Source of the DNA: Cellulomonas xiejunii
Lineage (GTDB): Bacteria; Actinomycetota; Actinomycetes; Actinomycetales; Cellulomonadaceae
DNA length: 64,000 nt
Direction: 5' to 3'
NCBI RefSeq assembly: GCF_024508315.1
Contig: NZ_CP101987.1
Coordinates: 2,046,001-2,110,000, forward strand
In this document: positions 31,235-39,150 of the stretch, in pieces
How the letters are laid out: the number at the start of each line of letters is the position of its first letter
Numbering within the stretch: position 1 is the stretch's first letter
Notes under the pieces: model-generated
What the model saw: the letters and a program-made list of their open reading frames with translations, nothing else
Databases searched by the model: none
Told to the model about the DNA's origin: nothing
Program-made: the position numbers and the translations under genes

Positions 31235-32803
31235 GTGCCCCTCCCGCCGCCCGCACGCTGGTTGACGCTCGTGCTCGCCGCCGCCGGAGGCTGGGTCACG
31301 CGGCTGGCGTTCCCCGACCCCGGCTGGCCGGTCCTCGCCCCGGTGGGTATGGCCCTGCTCTACCTCGCGCTGCGCCGTGACTCGGCCCGCTGGAACGCGC
31401 TCGTGGGACTCGTCTGGGGACTGACCTGCTTCGGCCCGATGATCACCTGGGCCGACGACGCCGTCGGCCCCGTGCCCTGGCTCGCCCTCACCGTGCTCGA
31501 GGCGGCGTACATCGCCCTGTTCGGCGCCGCCTGGGCGTGGGCGCGCCGGGGGCACGCGGTGTGGCGCAGCAGCGCGTGGCAGCTGCTCGCGTTCGTGCTG
31601 CTGTGGGTCGGGGCGGAGGAGCTGCGCTCGACCTGGCCTTTCGGGGGCTTCCCTTGGGGGCGGCTCGCGTTCTCCCAGGCGGACTCGCCGCTCGCGGCCT
31701 TCATGTGGCTGGGCGGGACGCCGTTGCTCTCCGCCGTCGTGGCCGGGCTCGGGGTGCTGCTCGCCCGGGCGGTGCTGGCGGCCCGGCAGGTCGCGCTGGG
31801 TCGGACCGTCGGCGCGCTCGCCGCCGCCGGAGGTGTGGTCCTGGCCTCGCTGCTGATCCCGCTCGACACGGTCGCGCAGATCGGGACGTTGCGCGTCGGC
31901 GCGGTCCAGGGCAACGTCCCCGAGCCGGGACGCCTCGATGCGTTCGGTGAACGACGCCAGGTCCTCGACAACCACGTCGCCGGGACCCGTGCGCTGCTGG
32001 ACCGTGCGGCACCGGGCGACCTCGACGTCGTGCTGTGGCCGGAGAACGGCACGGACATCGACCCGCAGGTCGACGAGGAGGCGGCCCGGCTCATCGACGG
32101 CGTCGCGCAGGAGGTCGCCGCACCGATGCTGGTGGGCACCGTGCAGTACCCGGAGTCGGGCGGGCGCTACAACACCGCCGTCCTGTGGGAGCCGGGCGTG
32201 GGACCCGTCGCGACGTACTCCAAGCAGCGGCCCGCGCCGTTCGCCGAGTACATCCCGATGCGCTCGTTCGTGCGGCACTTCTCGGACGCCGTCGACCTGG
32301 TGACGCGCGACATGCTGCCGGGCACCGAGCCCGGTGTGGTGCCGGTCGAGTCGCCCCGGCTCGGGCGCACCGTCGTCATCGGCGACGTCATCTGCTTCGA
32401 GGTGGCGTACGACGCGATCGTCCGTGAGTCGGTGGCCGAGGGCGGCGAGCTGTTGGTCGTCCAGACCAACAACGCGTCGTTCGGGTGGTCGGACGAGTCC
32501 ACGCAGCAGCTGGCGATGTCGCGGCTGCGGGCCATCGAGCACGGGCGCGCCACGGTGCAGATCTCGACCGTCGGCGTCAGCGCGATGATCGCACCCAACG
32601 GTGCCGTCATGCAGCGCACCGAGCTGTTCACCGCCGACCAGATGGTGGCCTCGCTGCCCCTGCGGGAGTCCCTGACGCCCGCCACGCGCGCAGGGAACTG
32701 GCCCGCGCTGACGGCCGACGTGCTGGCCGTCTGGATCGTGCTGGCCGGCATGGTGGGCGCGGCACGGCTGCCGCGCGACGAGCGTCCCGACGGCCCGGCC
32801 TGA
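31235..32803 (+). CDS. lnt: apolipoprotein N-acyltransferase
   Basis: Membrane enzyme that N-acylates lipoproteins. The 522-residue protein has about six N-terminal membrane helices followed by an extracytoplasmic nitrilase-like domain. The catalytic triad is visible: Glu in VLWPENGTDID, Lys in YSKQRPAPFAEYIP and Cys in DVICFEVAYD. A final membrane helix precedes the C-terminus (VLAVWIVLAGMVGAA). Length and triad are intact, so it should be active. The polyprenol-mannose synthase often fused or adjacent in other actinobacteria is not seen. Confidence 0.96.
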   Translation: MPLPPPARWLTLVLAAAGGWVTRLAFPDPGWPVLAPVGMALLYLALRRDSARWNALVGLVWGLTCFGPMITWADDAVGPVPWLALTVLEAAYIALFGAAWAWARRGHAVWRSSAWQLLAFVLLWVGAEELRSTWPFGGFPWGRLAFSQADSPLAAFMWLGGTPLLSAVVAGLGVLLARAVLAARQVALGRTVGALAAAGGVVLASLLIPLDTVAQIGTLRVGAVQGNVPEPGRLDAFGERRQVLDNHVAGTRALLDRAAPGDLDVVLWPENGTDIDPQVDEEAARLIDGVAQEVAAPMLVGTVQYPESGGRYNTAVLWEPGVGPVATYSKQRPAPFAEYIPMRSFVRHFSDAVDLVTRDMLPGTEPGVVPVESPRLGRTVVIGDVICFEVAYDAIVRESVAEGGELLVVQTNNASFGWSDESTQQLAMSRLRAIEHGRATVQISTVGVSAMIAPNGAVMQRTELFTADQMVASLPLRESLTPATRAGNWPALTADVLAVWIVLAGMVGAARLPRDERPDGPA

Positions 32804-32830
32804 GCCACGGGGCCACACCCCGCACGCAGC

Positions 32831-32864
32831 ACGACGCCCCGGTGGTCAACCACCGGGGCGTCGT
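32831..32864. terminator. bidirectional terminator between lnt and rbpA
   Basis: Perfect 15-bp stem (32831-32845 with 32850-32864) and a TCAA tetraloop between the convergent lnt (+) and rbpA (-) genes. Confidence 0.85.
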
Positions 32865-32891
32865 CGTGACCAGCGGGCGTGAGCCCGTGCG

Positions 32892-33236
32892 TCAGGCGCT
32901 GCGGCGCAGCTTGCCGGCGCGCAGCAGGCCGAGACGCTCGTCGAGGAGCTCCTGCAGCTCGTTCACGGTCCGGCGCTCCAGGAGCATGTCCCAGTGCGTG
33001 CGCGGCGGCTTGCCGGCCTTGGCCTCGGGCTGCGCTGCGTCGCGCAGCAGAGCCTCGGCGCCGCAACGGCACTCCCAGACGACGGGCACGTCCGCCTCGA
33101 CGGAGAACGGCAGGATGATCGTGTGCCCGTTGGGGCAGTCGTAGTGCGCCTGGAGCCGAGGAGCGAAGTCGACGCCCTCCTCGGTCTCCATGCTGTGGGA
33201 CCCGATGCGCATGCCGCGCAGGGACCTGTTGGCCAT
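32892..33236 (-). CDS. rbpA: RNA polymerase-binding protein RbpA
   Basis: Actinobacterial transcription activator that binds the principal sigma factor and stabilises open complexes. The 114-residue protein begins ANRSLRGMRIGSHSMETEEG, has the core zinc/Cys segment (YDCPNGHTI and WECRCG) and a C-terminal sigma-interacting helix (RRTVNELQELLDERL). ATG 33236 is preceded by GGAGG; the longer open frame upstream lies within the promoter region. A convincing ECF-type promoter lies about 90 bp upstream. Confidence 0.97.
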   Translation of the reverse strand: MANRSLRGMRIGSHSMETEEGVDFAPRLQAHYDCPNGHTIILPFSVEADVPVVWECRCGAEALLRDAAQPEAKAGKPPRTHWDMLLERRTVNELQELLDERLGLLRAGKLRRSA

Positions 33237-33325
33237 GGTGGACCTCCGTGCCGTGTCGTCCCGACGGCTCAGGGTGCCGAGCCGTGCCGGGTCGTGAATC
33301 GAATCGATCTGCTTCCTGATGCTCC

Positions 33326-33351
33326 AACGTGGTCGGGGACCGCGATGTTCC
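33326..33351 (-). promoter_or_regulatory. ECF sigma (SigR/SigH/SigE-type) promoter of rbpA
   Basis: On the minus strand: GGAAC (33351-33347), exactly 18 nt, then GTT (33328-33326). This matches the oxidative/thiol-stress ECF consensus GGAA(C/T)-N18-GTT. In Streptomyces rbpA is a known SigR target, so the match is functionally plausible. Confidence 0.7.
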
Positions 33352-33502
33352 GTCCCGCCGTGAAGGTCTGGTGAACACACACTGTGGCAGGAACGCGGAC
33401 CGGTCGCGCGCCGGGCTGGGGGACCGGGGCACCGCTCACAGGGATTTGGTCCGCGCGGTGGTCCGGTCGGGTGACGCGCGGGGGTGCGTCACGTCGTCTG
33501 CC

Positions 33503-33508
33503 TAGTCT
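33503..33508 (+). promoter_or_regulatory. -10 TAGTCT of the aldo/keto reductase gene
   Basis: Ends 7 nt before ATG 33516; a leaderless-type promoter. Confidence 0.5.
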
Positions 33509-33515
33509 GGTGCGC

Positions 33516-34469
33516 ATGACCATGACGTTCCGCCGGCTCGGCGACAGCGGTCTGGCCGTCTCGACGGCCGGCCTGGGGTGCAACACGTTCGGCGCGACGC
33601 TCCCGCCCGACCAGGTCCACGGGGTCGTCGCCGCGGCGTTCGACGCGGGCGTCACGCTCTTCGACACCGCCGACGTGTACGGGGGAGTGCCCGGGCAGAG
33701 CGAGGAGCTCCTGGGAGCGGCGCTGCGTGGTCGTCGCGACGACGTCGTGGTCGCGACCAAGTTCGGCCTCGACGTCGGCGGGCTGAACGGCGCCGACTGG
33801 GGCGCGCGCGGCTCGCGCCGGTACGTCCGACGCGCGATCGAGGGGTCGTTGCGCCGACTCGGCACGGACCACGTCGACCTCTACCAGCTGCACAGTCCTG
33901 ACCCGGCGACGCCGATCGAGGAGACGCTCGCCGCCCTCCACGAGCTCGTCGTGGAGGGCAAGGTCCGGTACCTCGGCTCGTCGAACCTCGCGGCCTGGCA
34001 GGTCGTCGATGCCGACTGGGTGGCGCGCACGGCCGGGACCTCCCCGTTCGTGTCCGCGCAGAACCGGTACAACCTGCTGGACCGCGGCGTCGAGGCCGAC
34101 CTCGTACCCGCCGCCGAGCACGTGGGCGTCGGCATCCTGCCGTACGTCCCGCTCGCCTCCGGCCTGCTGACCGGCAAGTACCGACGCGGGCAGGAAGCCC
34201 CCGCAGGCAGCCGACTCTCGCGCATGCCGCACCGGCTCGCCGCCGCGGACTTCGACCGCATCGAGGCCCTGGCCGCTCTGGCCGACGACTGGGGTGTCGA
34301 CCTGCCGACCGTCGCACTCGGGGGGCTCGCCGCGCAGCCGGGAGTCGCGTCGATCATCTCCGGTGCACGCACGCCGGAGCAGGTGCGCGCGAACGTCGCG
34401 GCCGCGCTGTGGGAGCCGACGCTCGAGCAGCTCGCCGCGATCGACGAGGCATCGCCCGGACCGGCCTGA
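33516..34469 (+). CDS. aldo/keto reductase
   Basis: NADPH-dependent oxidoreductase with a TIM-barrel fold, 317 residues. The catalytic tetrad is visible: Asp in LFDTADVYG, Tyr in the same motif, Lys in VATKFG and His in LYQLHSPD. The cofactor-binding loop near the C-terminus reads IISGARTPEQV. Substrate unknown. Start ATG 33516; ATG 33522 is an alternative two codons later. Confidence 0.94.
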   Translation: MTMTFRRLGDSGLAVSTAGLGCNTFGATLPPDQVHGVVAAAFDAGVTLFDTADVYGGVPGQSEELLGAALRGRRDDVVVATKFGLDVGGLNGADWGARGSRRYVRRAIEGSLRRLGTDHVDLYQLHSPDPATPIEETLAALHELVVEGKVRYLGSSNLAAWQVVDADWVARTAGTSPFVSAQNRYNLLDRGVEADLVPAAEHVGVGILPYVPLASGLLTGKYRRGQEAPAGSRLSRMPHRLAAADFDRIEALAALADDWGVDLPTVALGGLAAQPGVASIISGARTPEQVRANVAAALWEPTLEQLAAIDEASPGPA

Positions 34470-34507
34470 CCAGCAGGCGCCTCCGCCATCGGCGTCACGC
34501 CGCAGCG

Positions 34508-34960
34508 TCACGGTGGGAGCACACGCGCGCGATGCTCGCCGATCGCGACGACGGCGCTCACCCGCAGGCCGCGGTCGTCGCTCGCCGCACGCAGGGCGTG
34601 CTCCCACGACCGCTCGAACGCTCCGCGGTCACCCCCTGCGGCGCGCACGAGCGCGGCGGCGATCGAACCGCCCGGGGCATCGTGCGCCAGGATGTCGCTC
34701 ATCGCGAGCAGCACCTGCCGCACCTGCGACGGGTCGGGCTGCAGCGGGATCCCGACGAGGGGCAGCACGACGGGCAGCATCATGCCGTGGGCGTCGAGCA
34801 GCACGAGCCAGAGCGCCGGAGGACCGGCACGCTCCGGGCCGACCAGCGAGAGCATCACCTCCAGGATGTCGTCGACGTCGCGTAACGGGTGCGTCGGCAG
34901 CGCGGGGAGGTCGTCGTCCGGCCCCGGCGCTGCCCAGCCGGGGGAGTCGTCGCTGTCCAT
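34508..34960 (-). CDS. hypothetical protein
   Basis: A 150-residue protein from ATG 34960. After an acidic/Pro N-terminus (about 1-30), it has a hydrophobic strand-rich region (PPALWLVLLDAHGMMLPVV) and a helical segment (VRQVLLAMSDILA), then an Arg/Ala-rich C-terminus. No membrane helix or known motif. The alternating hydrophobic strands and length resemble an uncharacterised actinobacterial family; the function is unknown. Codons upstream of 34960 remain open, so the start is not certain. Confidence 0.7.
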   Translation of the reverse strand: MDSDDSPGWAAPGPDDDLPALPTHPLRDVDDILEVMLSLVGPERAGPPALWLVLLDAHGMMLPVVLPLVGIPLQPDPSQVRQVLLAMSDILAHDAPGGSIAAALVRAAGGDRGAFERSWEHALRAASDDRGLRVSAVVAIGEHRARVLPP

Positions 34961-35119
34961 GGCTCGAGCGTGCAGGTCGGCCGGCAGGCGAGGGTGGCTC
35001 TCCCGGGGATCTGTGGACGCCCCTGGCGCGCGCATGCCCTGTGGTCGGTTCACCGCGCGCCGTCGTCCCCGGTGTGGCGGGGTGTCGCTGATGTCCGGAG
35101 TGTCGGGCAGGGGAGTCGC

Positions 35120-35125
35120 TACGAT
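35120..35125 (+). promoter_or_regulatory. -10 TACGAT of the HIT gene
   Basis: Ends 6 nt before GTG 35132; a leaderless-type promoter. Confidence 0.55.
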
Positions 35126-35131
35126 TGCGGC

Positions 35132-35575
35132 GTGACGACGCCGATCGTATCGACGCCCGAGTGCGTGTTCTGCGGCATCGTGGCGGGGACGGTCCCGTGC
35201 GCGAAGGTCGCCGAGGACGCCACGACCTTCGCCTTCATGGACATCGACCCGGGCTCGGACGGCCACCTGCTCGTCATCCCGAAGCGGCACAGCGTCGACC
35301 TGACGGACATTCCCGCGGAGGATCTGGCCGCCACCACGCTGGCGGCGCAGCGGATCGCCCGGGCCGTCCTGTCCGAGCTCGGTGCCGACGGCGTCAACCT
35401 GCTCAACTGCTCCGGGCCTGTCGCGTGGCAGACCGTCTTCCACTTCCACCTGCACGTGATCCCGCGCTACCGCGACAAGAGCAAGGACCGGCTCGCGTTG
35501 CCGTTCGAACCGGGGCTGCCGGCCGACGCCGCCGCGATCGCCGAGCGGGCCAGGGCGCTCGCTGCGGTGCTCTAG
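35132..35575 (+). CDS. HIT-family hydrolase
   Basis: Histidine-triad nucleotide-binding protein, 147 residues, with CVFCGIVAG at the N-terminus and the active-site HFHLHVIPRY near residue 100. Such Hint-like enzymes hydrolyse nucleoside phosphoramidates or related AMP conjugates. It is the last housekeeping-type gene before the mobile module. Confidence 0.94.
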   Translation: MTTPIVSTPECVFCGIVAGTVPCAKVAEDATTFAFMDIDPGSDGHLLVIPKRHSVDLTDIPAEDLAATTLAAQRIARAVLSELGADGVNLLNCSGPVAWQTVFHFHLHVIPRYRDKSKDRLALPFEPGLPADAAAIAERARALAAVL

Positions 35576-35638
35576 AGAGCCAGGGAGTCCTCGCCGCTGT
35601 CGGGGTCACCGCTCTCGGGCCCCATCCCGCTAATGCCG

Positions 35639-35652
35639 ATAATGTGCATTAT
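35639..35652. repeat. inverted repeat ATAATG-TG-CATTAT
   Basis: A perfect 6-bp inverted repeat with a 2-bp centre, very AT-rich for this genome, in the region between the HIT gene and the recombinase and close to the inferred left end of the element. Confidence 0.5.
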
Positions 35653-35671
35653 GTCAGAACGTAGACTGCGT

Positions 35672-35688
35672 GTTGCATCTGGTGCAAC
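35672..35688. promoter_or_regulatory. palindromic site 1, left flank of the element
   Basis: GTTGCATCTGGTGCAAC: perfect 6-bp arms (GTTGCA/TGCAAC) around a 5-bp centre. Two related copies precede the recombinase gene. Confidence 0.6.
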
Positions 35689-35844
35689 CACCGGGCCGAC
35701 CACCCCCTCCCCGGTACGTCGACCGAGATGGGCCCTGACCTGCGCGAACGCGGAAGCAGTTCTGCGCGCCCAGCGACCCCGTCGACGCGCGGCGCTCGAC
35801 GGCGCGTCACGCCTGAGGCCGTGACCTGCACGTCTTGTCCTCCT

Positions 35845-35881
35845 GTTACATCTGATGCAACGATGATTCATCAGATGCAAC
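35845..35881. promoter_or_regulatory. paired palindromic sites 2 and 3 before the recombinase
   Basis: GTTACATCTGATGCAAC (35845-35861) and GATTCATCAGATGCAAC (35865-35881), in opposite orientation and exactly 20 bp apart centre to centre (two helical turns). Site 3 ends 5 bp before the GGGAGG Shine-Dalgarno (35887-35892). They are likely operators for the module's HTH protein or binding sites for the recombinase. Confidence 0.6.
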
Positions 35882-35896
35882 CAACTGGGAGGCCCC

Positions 35897-36988
35897 GTGG
35901 CGGTCGACGAGGCAGGTCGTGTGCGGGTCGTCCCCAGCGTCTACTCACTGCATCCCGAGGACCAGACGGTCGAGGACATGCTGCAGGGATGGCGCAACCA
36001 GCAGCTCTCCCGGAACCTCCAGTTCGCGACGATCGATCAACGACTGCGCTACGTGCGCCGATTCAGCGAGTACGTCAACGAGTTTCCCTGGCGCTGGACC
36101 CCGTTGCTCGTCGAGGAGTACTTCGGTGACCTGAGGTCGGTCCGGCACCTGAGCCATTCCACGATCCGCGCTCACCAGGCGGCGCTGCGGCTCTTCACTT
36201 CGTACATCTCGAGCCCGGACTACGGCTGGGACCTCGAGTGCGAACGGCTGTTCGGCCAGCACCCGGCGCAGGTCTTCTTCGACTGGAACACCGCCACCCA
36301 CGTCCAGGAGTACGAAGGCGGGCCCTCGAAGCGGCCGTTCACCCACGGCGAGCTCCAGCGCCTGTTCGACCACGCGGACACCGAAGTCGAACGGATAGCC
36401 AAGGCCGGGGTGCGCGGGTGGCAGGCCGCGTACCGAGACGCCACGATGCTCAAGGTCGCGTACTCCTACGGGCTGCGGTTCAACGAACTGCGCCACCTCC
36501 AGCTGGTCGACTTCGCGCGCAACCCGCACGCCGCGGAGTTCGGCAAGTACGGCGTGTGCAAGGTCCGTTTCGGCAAGGCGCGACGCGCCTCTCCCCCGAA
36601 GCCTCGAGCGGTCCTCACGGTCTTTCGATGGACCCCCGACGTCATCCGCGACTGGCTGGCCAACGGGCGCGGCTCGCGCGACACGCTCGACGTCTTCCCG
36701 AGCGAGCGTGGCTCCCTGGTCACGGAGCCGACCCTGCTGCGGCGGCTGCGGCGGTACTGCCAGGCACTGGACTTCCCCGCCGGGCTCGACCTGCACTCGC
36801 TTCGCCGCTCCTACGCCACCCACCTGCTCGAGGACGGTTGGGATCCGCTGTTCGTCCAGGCGCAGATGGGACACGAGCACGCGTCGACCACGGGCATCTA
36901 CACCTTCGTCAGTTCCGACTTCCGGACCTCTACCCTGCGACAAGCGTTGAATCGGACCACCCGGGAAGCGCTGGAGGGACGGACATGA
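35897..36988 (+). CDS. tyrosine recombinase
   Basis: A 363-residue site-specific recombinase with an N-terminal SAM-like core-binding domain (about 25-110) and a complete catalytic domain. It has Arg194 in YGLRFNELRHL, a Lys near 227 (RFGKARR), His300/Arg303 in LHSLRRSYATHL, His326 in MGHEH and the nucleophile Tyr335 in GIYTF. GTG start with GGGAGG 4 nt upstream. It should be active for DNA strand exchange. First gene of the element's overlapping operon; its stop overlaps the next gene (ATGA). Confidence 0.93.
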   Translation: MAVDEAGRVRVVPSVYSLHPEDQTVEDMLQGWRNQQLSRNLQFATIDQRLRYVRRFSEYVNEFPWRWTPLLVEEYFGDLRSVRHLSHSTIRAHQAALRLFTSYISSPDYGWDLECERLFGQHPAQVFFDWNTATHVQEYEGGPSKRPFTHGELQRLFDHADTEVERIAKAGVRGWQAAYRDATMLKVAYSYGLRFNELRHLQLVDFARNPHAAEFGKYGVCKVRFGKARRASPPKPRAVLTVFRWTPDVIRDWLANGRGSRDTLDVFPSERGSLVTEPTLLRRLRRYCQALDFPAGLDLHSLRRSYATHLLEDGWDPLFVQAQMGHEHASTTGIYTFVSSDFRTSTLRQALNRTTREALEGRT

Positions 36989-37320
36989 AACGCGACGTCG
37001 ACTACACCTGGCGGCTTCCTGAACTGATGGCCGCCCGCGGATTGCACAACACCACGGAGCTGGTGCCTCTGCTCGCCGAGCGCGGCATCGAGCTGTCACG
37101 AGTGCAGGTCTACCGGGTGGTCAACCAGCGCCCGGAACGGGTCTCACTGCATCTGCTCGCGGCCCTGTGCGACATCTTCCAGTGCGAGATCGGCGACCTC
37201 GTCACGGTCACCGCCGCCGACGCGCGTGCGCGACGCAAGGCCGCCACCGCCGGCGAGAACGTCGTCGCGCTCGATCGTTCTGTTCGGCCGCGCCGCGCCC
37301 GGGTTCTGGACGATGAGTGA
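36985..37320 (+). CDS. small Cro/C1-type helix-turn-helix protein
   Basis: A 111-residue DNA-binding protein. The N-terminal 70 residues form an XRE/Cro-type HTH (LPELMAARGL, then LSRVQVYRVVNQRPERVSLH and LLAALCDIF); the rest is a basic Arg/Ala tail. Its start overlaps the recombinase stop and its stop overlaps the zinc-finger gene by 8 bp, so it is made with both. It probably represses the operon through the palindromes upstream, or acts as a directionality factor. Confidence 0.85.
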   Translation: MKRDVDYTWRLPELMAARGLHNTTELVPLLAERGIELSRVQVYRVVNQRPERVSLHLLAALCDIFQCEIGDLVTVTAADARARRKAATAGENVVALDRSVRPRRARVLDDE

Positions 37321-38818
37321 CTCCCCCGACGGACTCAGACCTCGGAACACCACCCGCGGCCGCCCCCGATCCGTTGGGGACGTACCGTGCGGCCGCTGTG
37401 GTCGCATGGCCACGCGTCAACGCGCCACGTGGCCGGAAGGGCGTATCTGCAGCAGCTGCTTCTACGAGGCCACCCGCTGCCACGGGACGTGCGCCGAGTG
37501 TGGCGCCGGGCGACTGACTCCGGGCCTGCGCGCTGACGGAGCCCGGATGTGCGCACCGTGCGCGCGCATCCCCTTCGACTTCACCTGCGCCGACTGTGGA
37601 CTTGAGGGCGAGATCGGCCGCGCGCGCCGCTGCGCACGGTGCCTGCTGCGTCGTGAGCTTGATGCTCTACTCGTCCGAGGTGCAGCCGACCCCGCGGCCA
37701 TGTCGCGCCTGGTCGACGTGCTGTCCGCAGCCCGGCGACCCGAGAGCATCCGGACCTGGATGCGGTCAGCAAAGGTGCAGGCACTGCTGACCGACGTTGC
37801 TTCCGGAGCGGTCCCGCTGAGCCACGACGGGCTGGACGCCTACGCATCGGGGACGCACGTCGAACACCTGCGCGCCCTCCTGGAGCATCACCAGATCCTC
37901 CCCGCGCGTGAGCACTTCCTGGCTTTGTTCGAGCAGTGGCTCGAACGCAAGCTGGCTTCCTTGCGCCGGGAGATCGCGCAGCCAGTCGAACAGTTCGCCC
38001 GCTGGCACCACCTGCACCGGATCCGCGCGATCGACCCCGGAGATCGCACTCTGCGAGGGCCTGTGCACCACGCCAAGCAGGAGATCACCGAGACGATCAA
38101 GTTCCTGACCTGGCTCGACGTGATGCACGGCCGCACCGCGGCCACCTGCCTGCAGAGCGACGTCGACGCCTACCTTCACGGTGGACCAACGACGCGCTAC
38201 TTCATCCGGACGTTCTTCGTGTTCGCCAACGCGCGCCGCATCAACCCGGCAGTCACGGTGCCTCACCGGATGGCTCGCAGCCGGCCCTCCATGACGCAGG
38301 ACCAACGGATGGCGTGGATCCGCGAACTGCTGACGGGTGAGAGCGAGTCGCTTCCCTTCCGGACCGCAGGGATGCTCCTCCTGCTCCTCGCCCAACCGCT
38401 CGTGAAGATATCCGCGCTGCGCGTCGACGCGGTCCACGACTCTCCCGGTGGCATGTCTCTGGCCCTTGGCAAGCACCCCACCCCGCTGCCCGAACCTTTC
38501 GCCGCGCTCCTTCGCGCACACGTGCACGCTCGACCCAACCTGAACACCGCAAGTCACGCCAGCGACTGGCTGTTTCCCAGCCCTCGCGCAGGCCGTCACC
38601 TGCACCCGAACACGGTCATGGACCGCCTCCGCCGGCTCGGAGTCGAACTGCGGGGCGCTCGGAACCGGGCCCTCGACGACCTCGTGAACGAGATCCCGCC
38701 GCCCGTCGTCGCCGACGCGCTCGGCTACAGCCACGCCACCGCGTTCAGCCACCAGCAGGCCGACGCCGGCAACTGGGCCCGCTACGTCGCCGCGCACCGA
38801 CCTCAACCACACAGCTAG
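37313..38818 (+). CDS. zinc-finger protein with degenerate recombinase-like C-terminus
   Basis: A 501-residue protein from ATG 37313. Residues 26-110 contain six CxxC pairs (26/29, 46/49, 60/63, 80/83, 92/95, 107/110), enough for about three zinc ribbons. The remainder is helical and resembles the tyrosine-recombinase fold without its catalytic residues. A segment LAQPLVKISALRVDAV sits where TGLRxSEL is expected, with Arg replaced by Lys. The C-terminus RNRALDDLVNEIPPPVVADAL has no HxxR or Tyr nucleophile. It is probably a targeting or accessory subunit of the recombinase. The C-terminal coding part is duplicated at 39410-39530. Confidence 0.8.
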   Translation: MSDSPDGLRPRNTTRGRPRSVGDVPCGRCGRMATRQRATWPEGRICSSCFYEATRCHGTCAECGAGRLTPGLRADGARMCAPCARIPFDFTCADCGLEGEIGRARRCARCLLRRELDALLVRGAADPAAMSRLVDVLSAARRPESIRTWMRSAKVQALLTDVASGAVPLSHDGLDAYASGTHVEHLRALLEHHQILPAREHFLALFEQWLERKLASLRREIAQPVEQFARWHHLHRIRAIDPGDRTLRGPVHHAKQEITETIKFLTWLDVMHGRTAATCLQSDVDAYLHGGPTTRYFIRTFFVFANARRINPAVTVPHRMARSRPSMTQDQRMAWIRELLTGESESLPFRTAGMLLLLLAQPLVKISALRVDAVHDSPGGMSLALGKHPTPLPEPFAALLRAHVHARPNLNTASHASDWLFPSPRAGRHLHPNTVMDRLRRLGVELRGARNRALDDLVNEIPPPVVADALGYSHATAFSHQQADAGNWARYVAAHRPQPHS

Positions 38819-38853
38819 CCGCGACGCGACTCCGCCGTGACGACATTGCGTCT

Positions 38854-39150
38854 TTACGCTCGGCCGGACCTGTCGTTGGGTTCCCTTTCCCGAAGCCTGT
38901 TCTCGGGCGAGGATTCATGTTCGTCAAGTACCAGTTCGGGCGCGGCCCGATTCGTGAACTCAGAGTGCAGAGGGCTTTGCTCCGGGCGCGCGAGGAATAT
39001 TCCTTGAGCTTCGTCAGCGGCACTCAACGCGATTCGCATGCCTTCACGTCGGGCCTGCCGGTCGTGTCGCGATCTGACATAGCGAACGACGATGCCGACG
39101 ATGACCGCCACGGGCAGTGCGATAACTAGGACCCATCCATAGTTGCCCAC
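38854..39150 (-). CDS. small single-pass membrane protein, possible cargo
   Basis: A 98-residue protein on the minus strand from GTG 39150, preceded by AAAGGAG (39167-39161) at 10-nt spacing. One N-terminal membrane helix (about 6-24, WVLVIALPVAVIVGIVVRYV), then a basic stretch (RSRHDRQARREGMR) and an acidic/polar tail. Its last 20 or so codons run into the element's right-end repeat, where its TAA stop lies. No family recognised. The GC content is lower than in neighbouring genes. Confidence 0.6.
   Translation of the reverse strand: MGNYGWVLVIALPVAVIVGIVVRYVRSRHDRQARREGMRIALSAADEAQGIFLARPEQSPLHSEFTNRAAPELVLDEHESSPENRLREREPNDRSGRA

Larger units (their letters stand above)
35640..38910 (+). 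mobile_element. putative three-gene tyrosine-recombinase transposon
   Basis: Boundaries are inferred from homology to a miniature copy at about 39283-39620: the left 110 bp (35661-35770) and the right 209 bp (38702-38910) each have a counterpart there. Between them lie a tyrosine recombinase, a small HTH protein and a zinc-finger/degenerate recombinase protein, overlapping by 4 and 8 bp. Layout and sizes recall the tnpA/B/C arrangement of Tn554-type elements, but I do not claim membership. No terminal inverted repeats were found. Base composition is visibly lower in GC than the flanking genes. Confidence 0.65.

Noticed and set aside
35633..35824. Short ORFs between the HIT gene and the recombinase
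   Set aside because: They overlap the repeated left flank of the mobile element, have no ribosome sites and differ in frame between the two homologous copies.
38993..39004. AGGAATATTCCT perfect palindrome
   Set aside because: It lies inside the small membrane-protein gene and no second copy or promoter context was seen.
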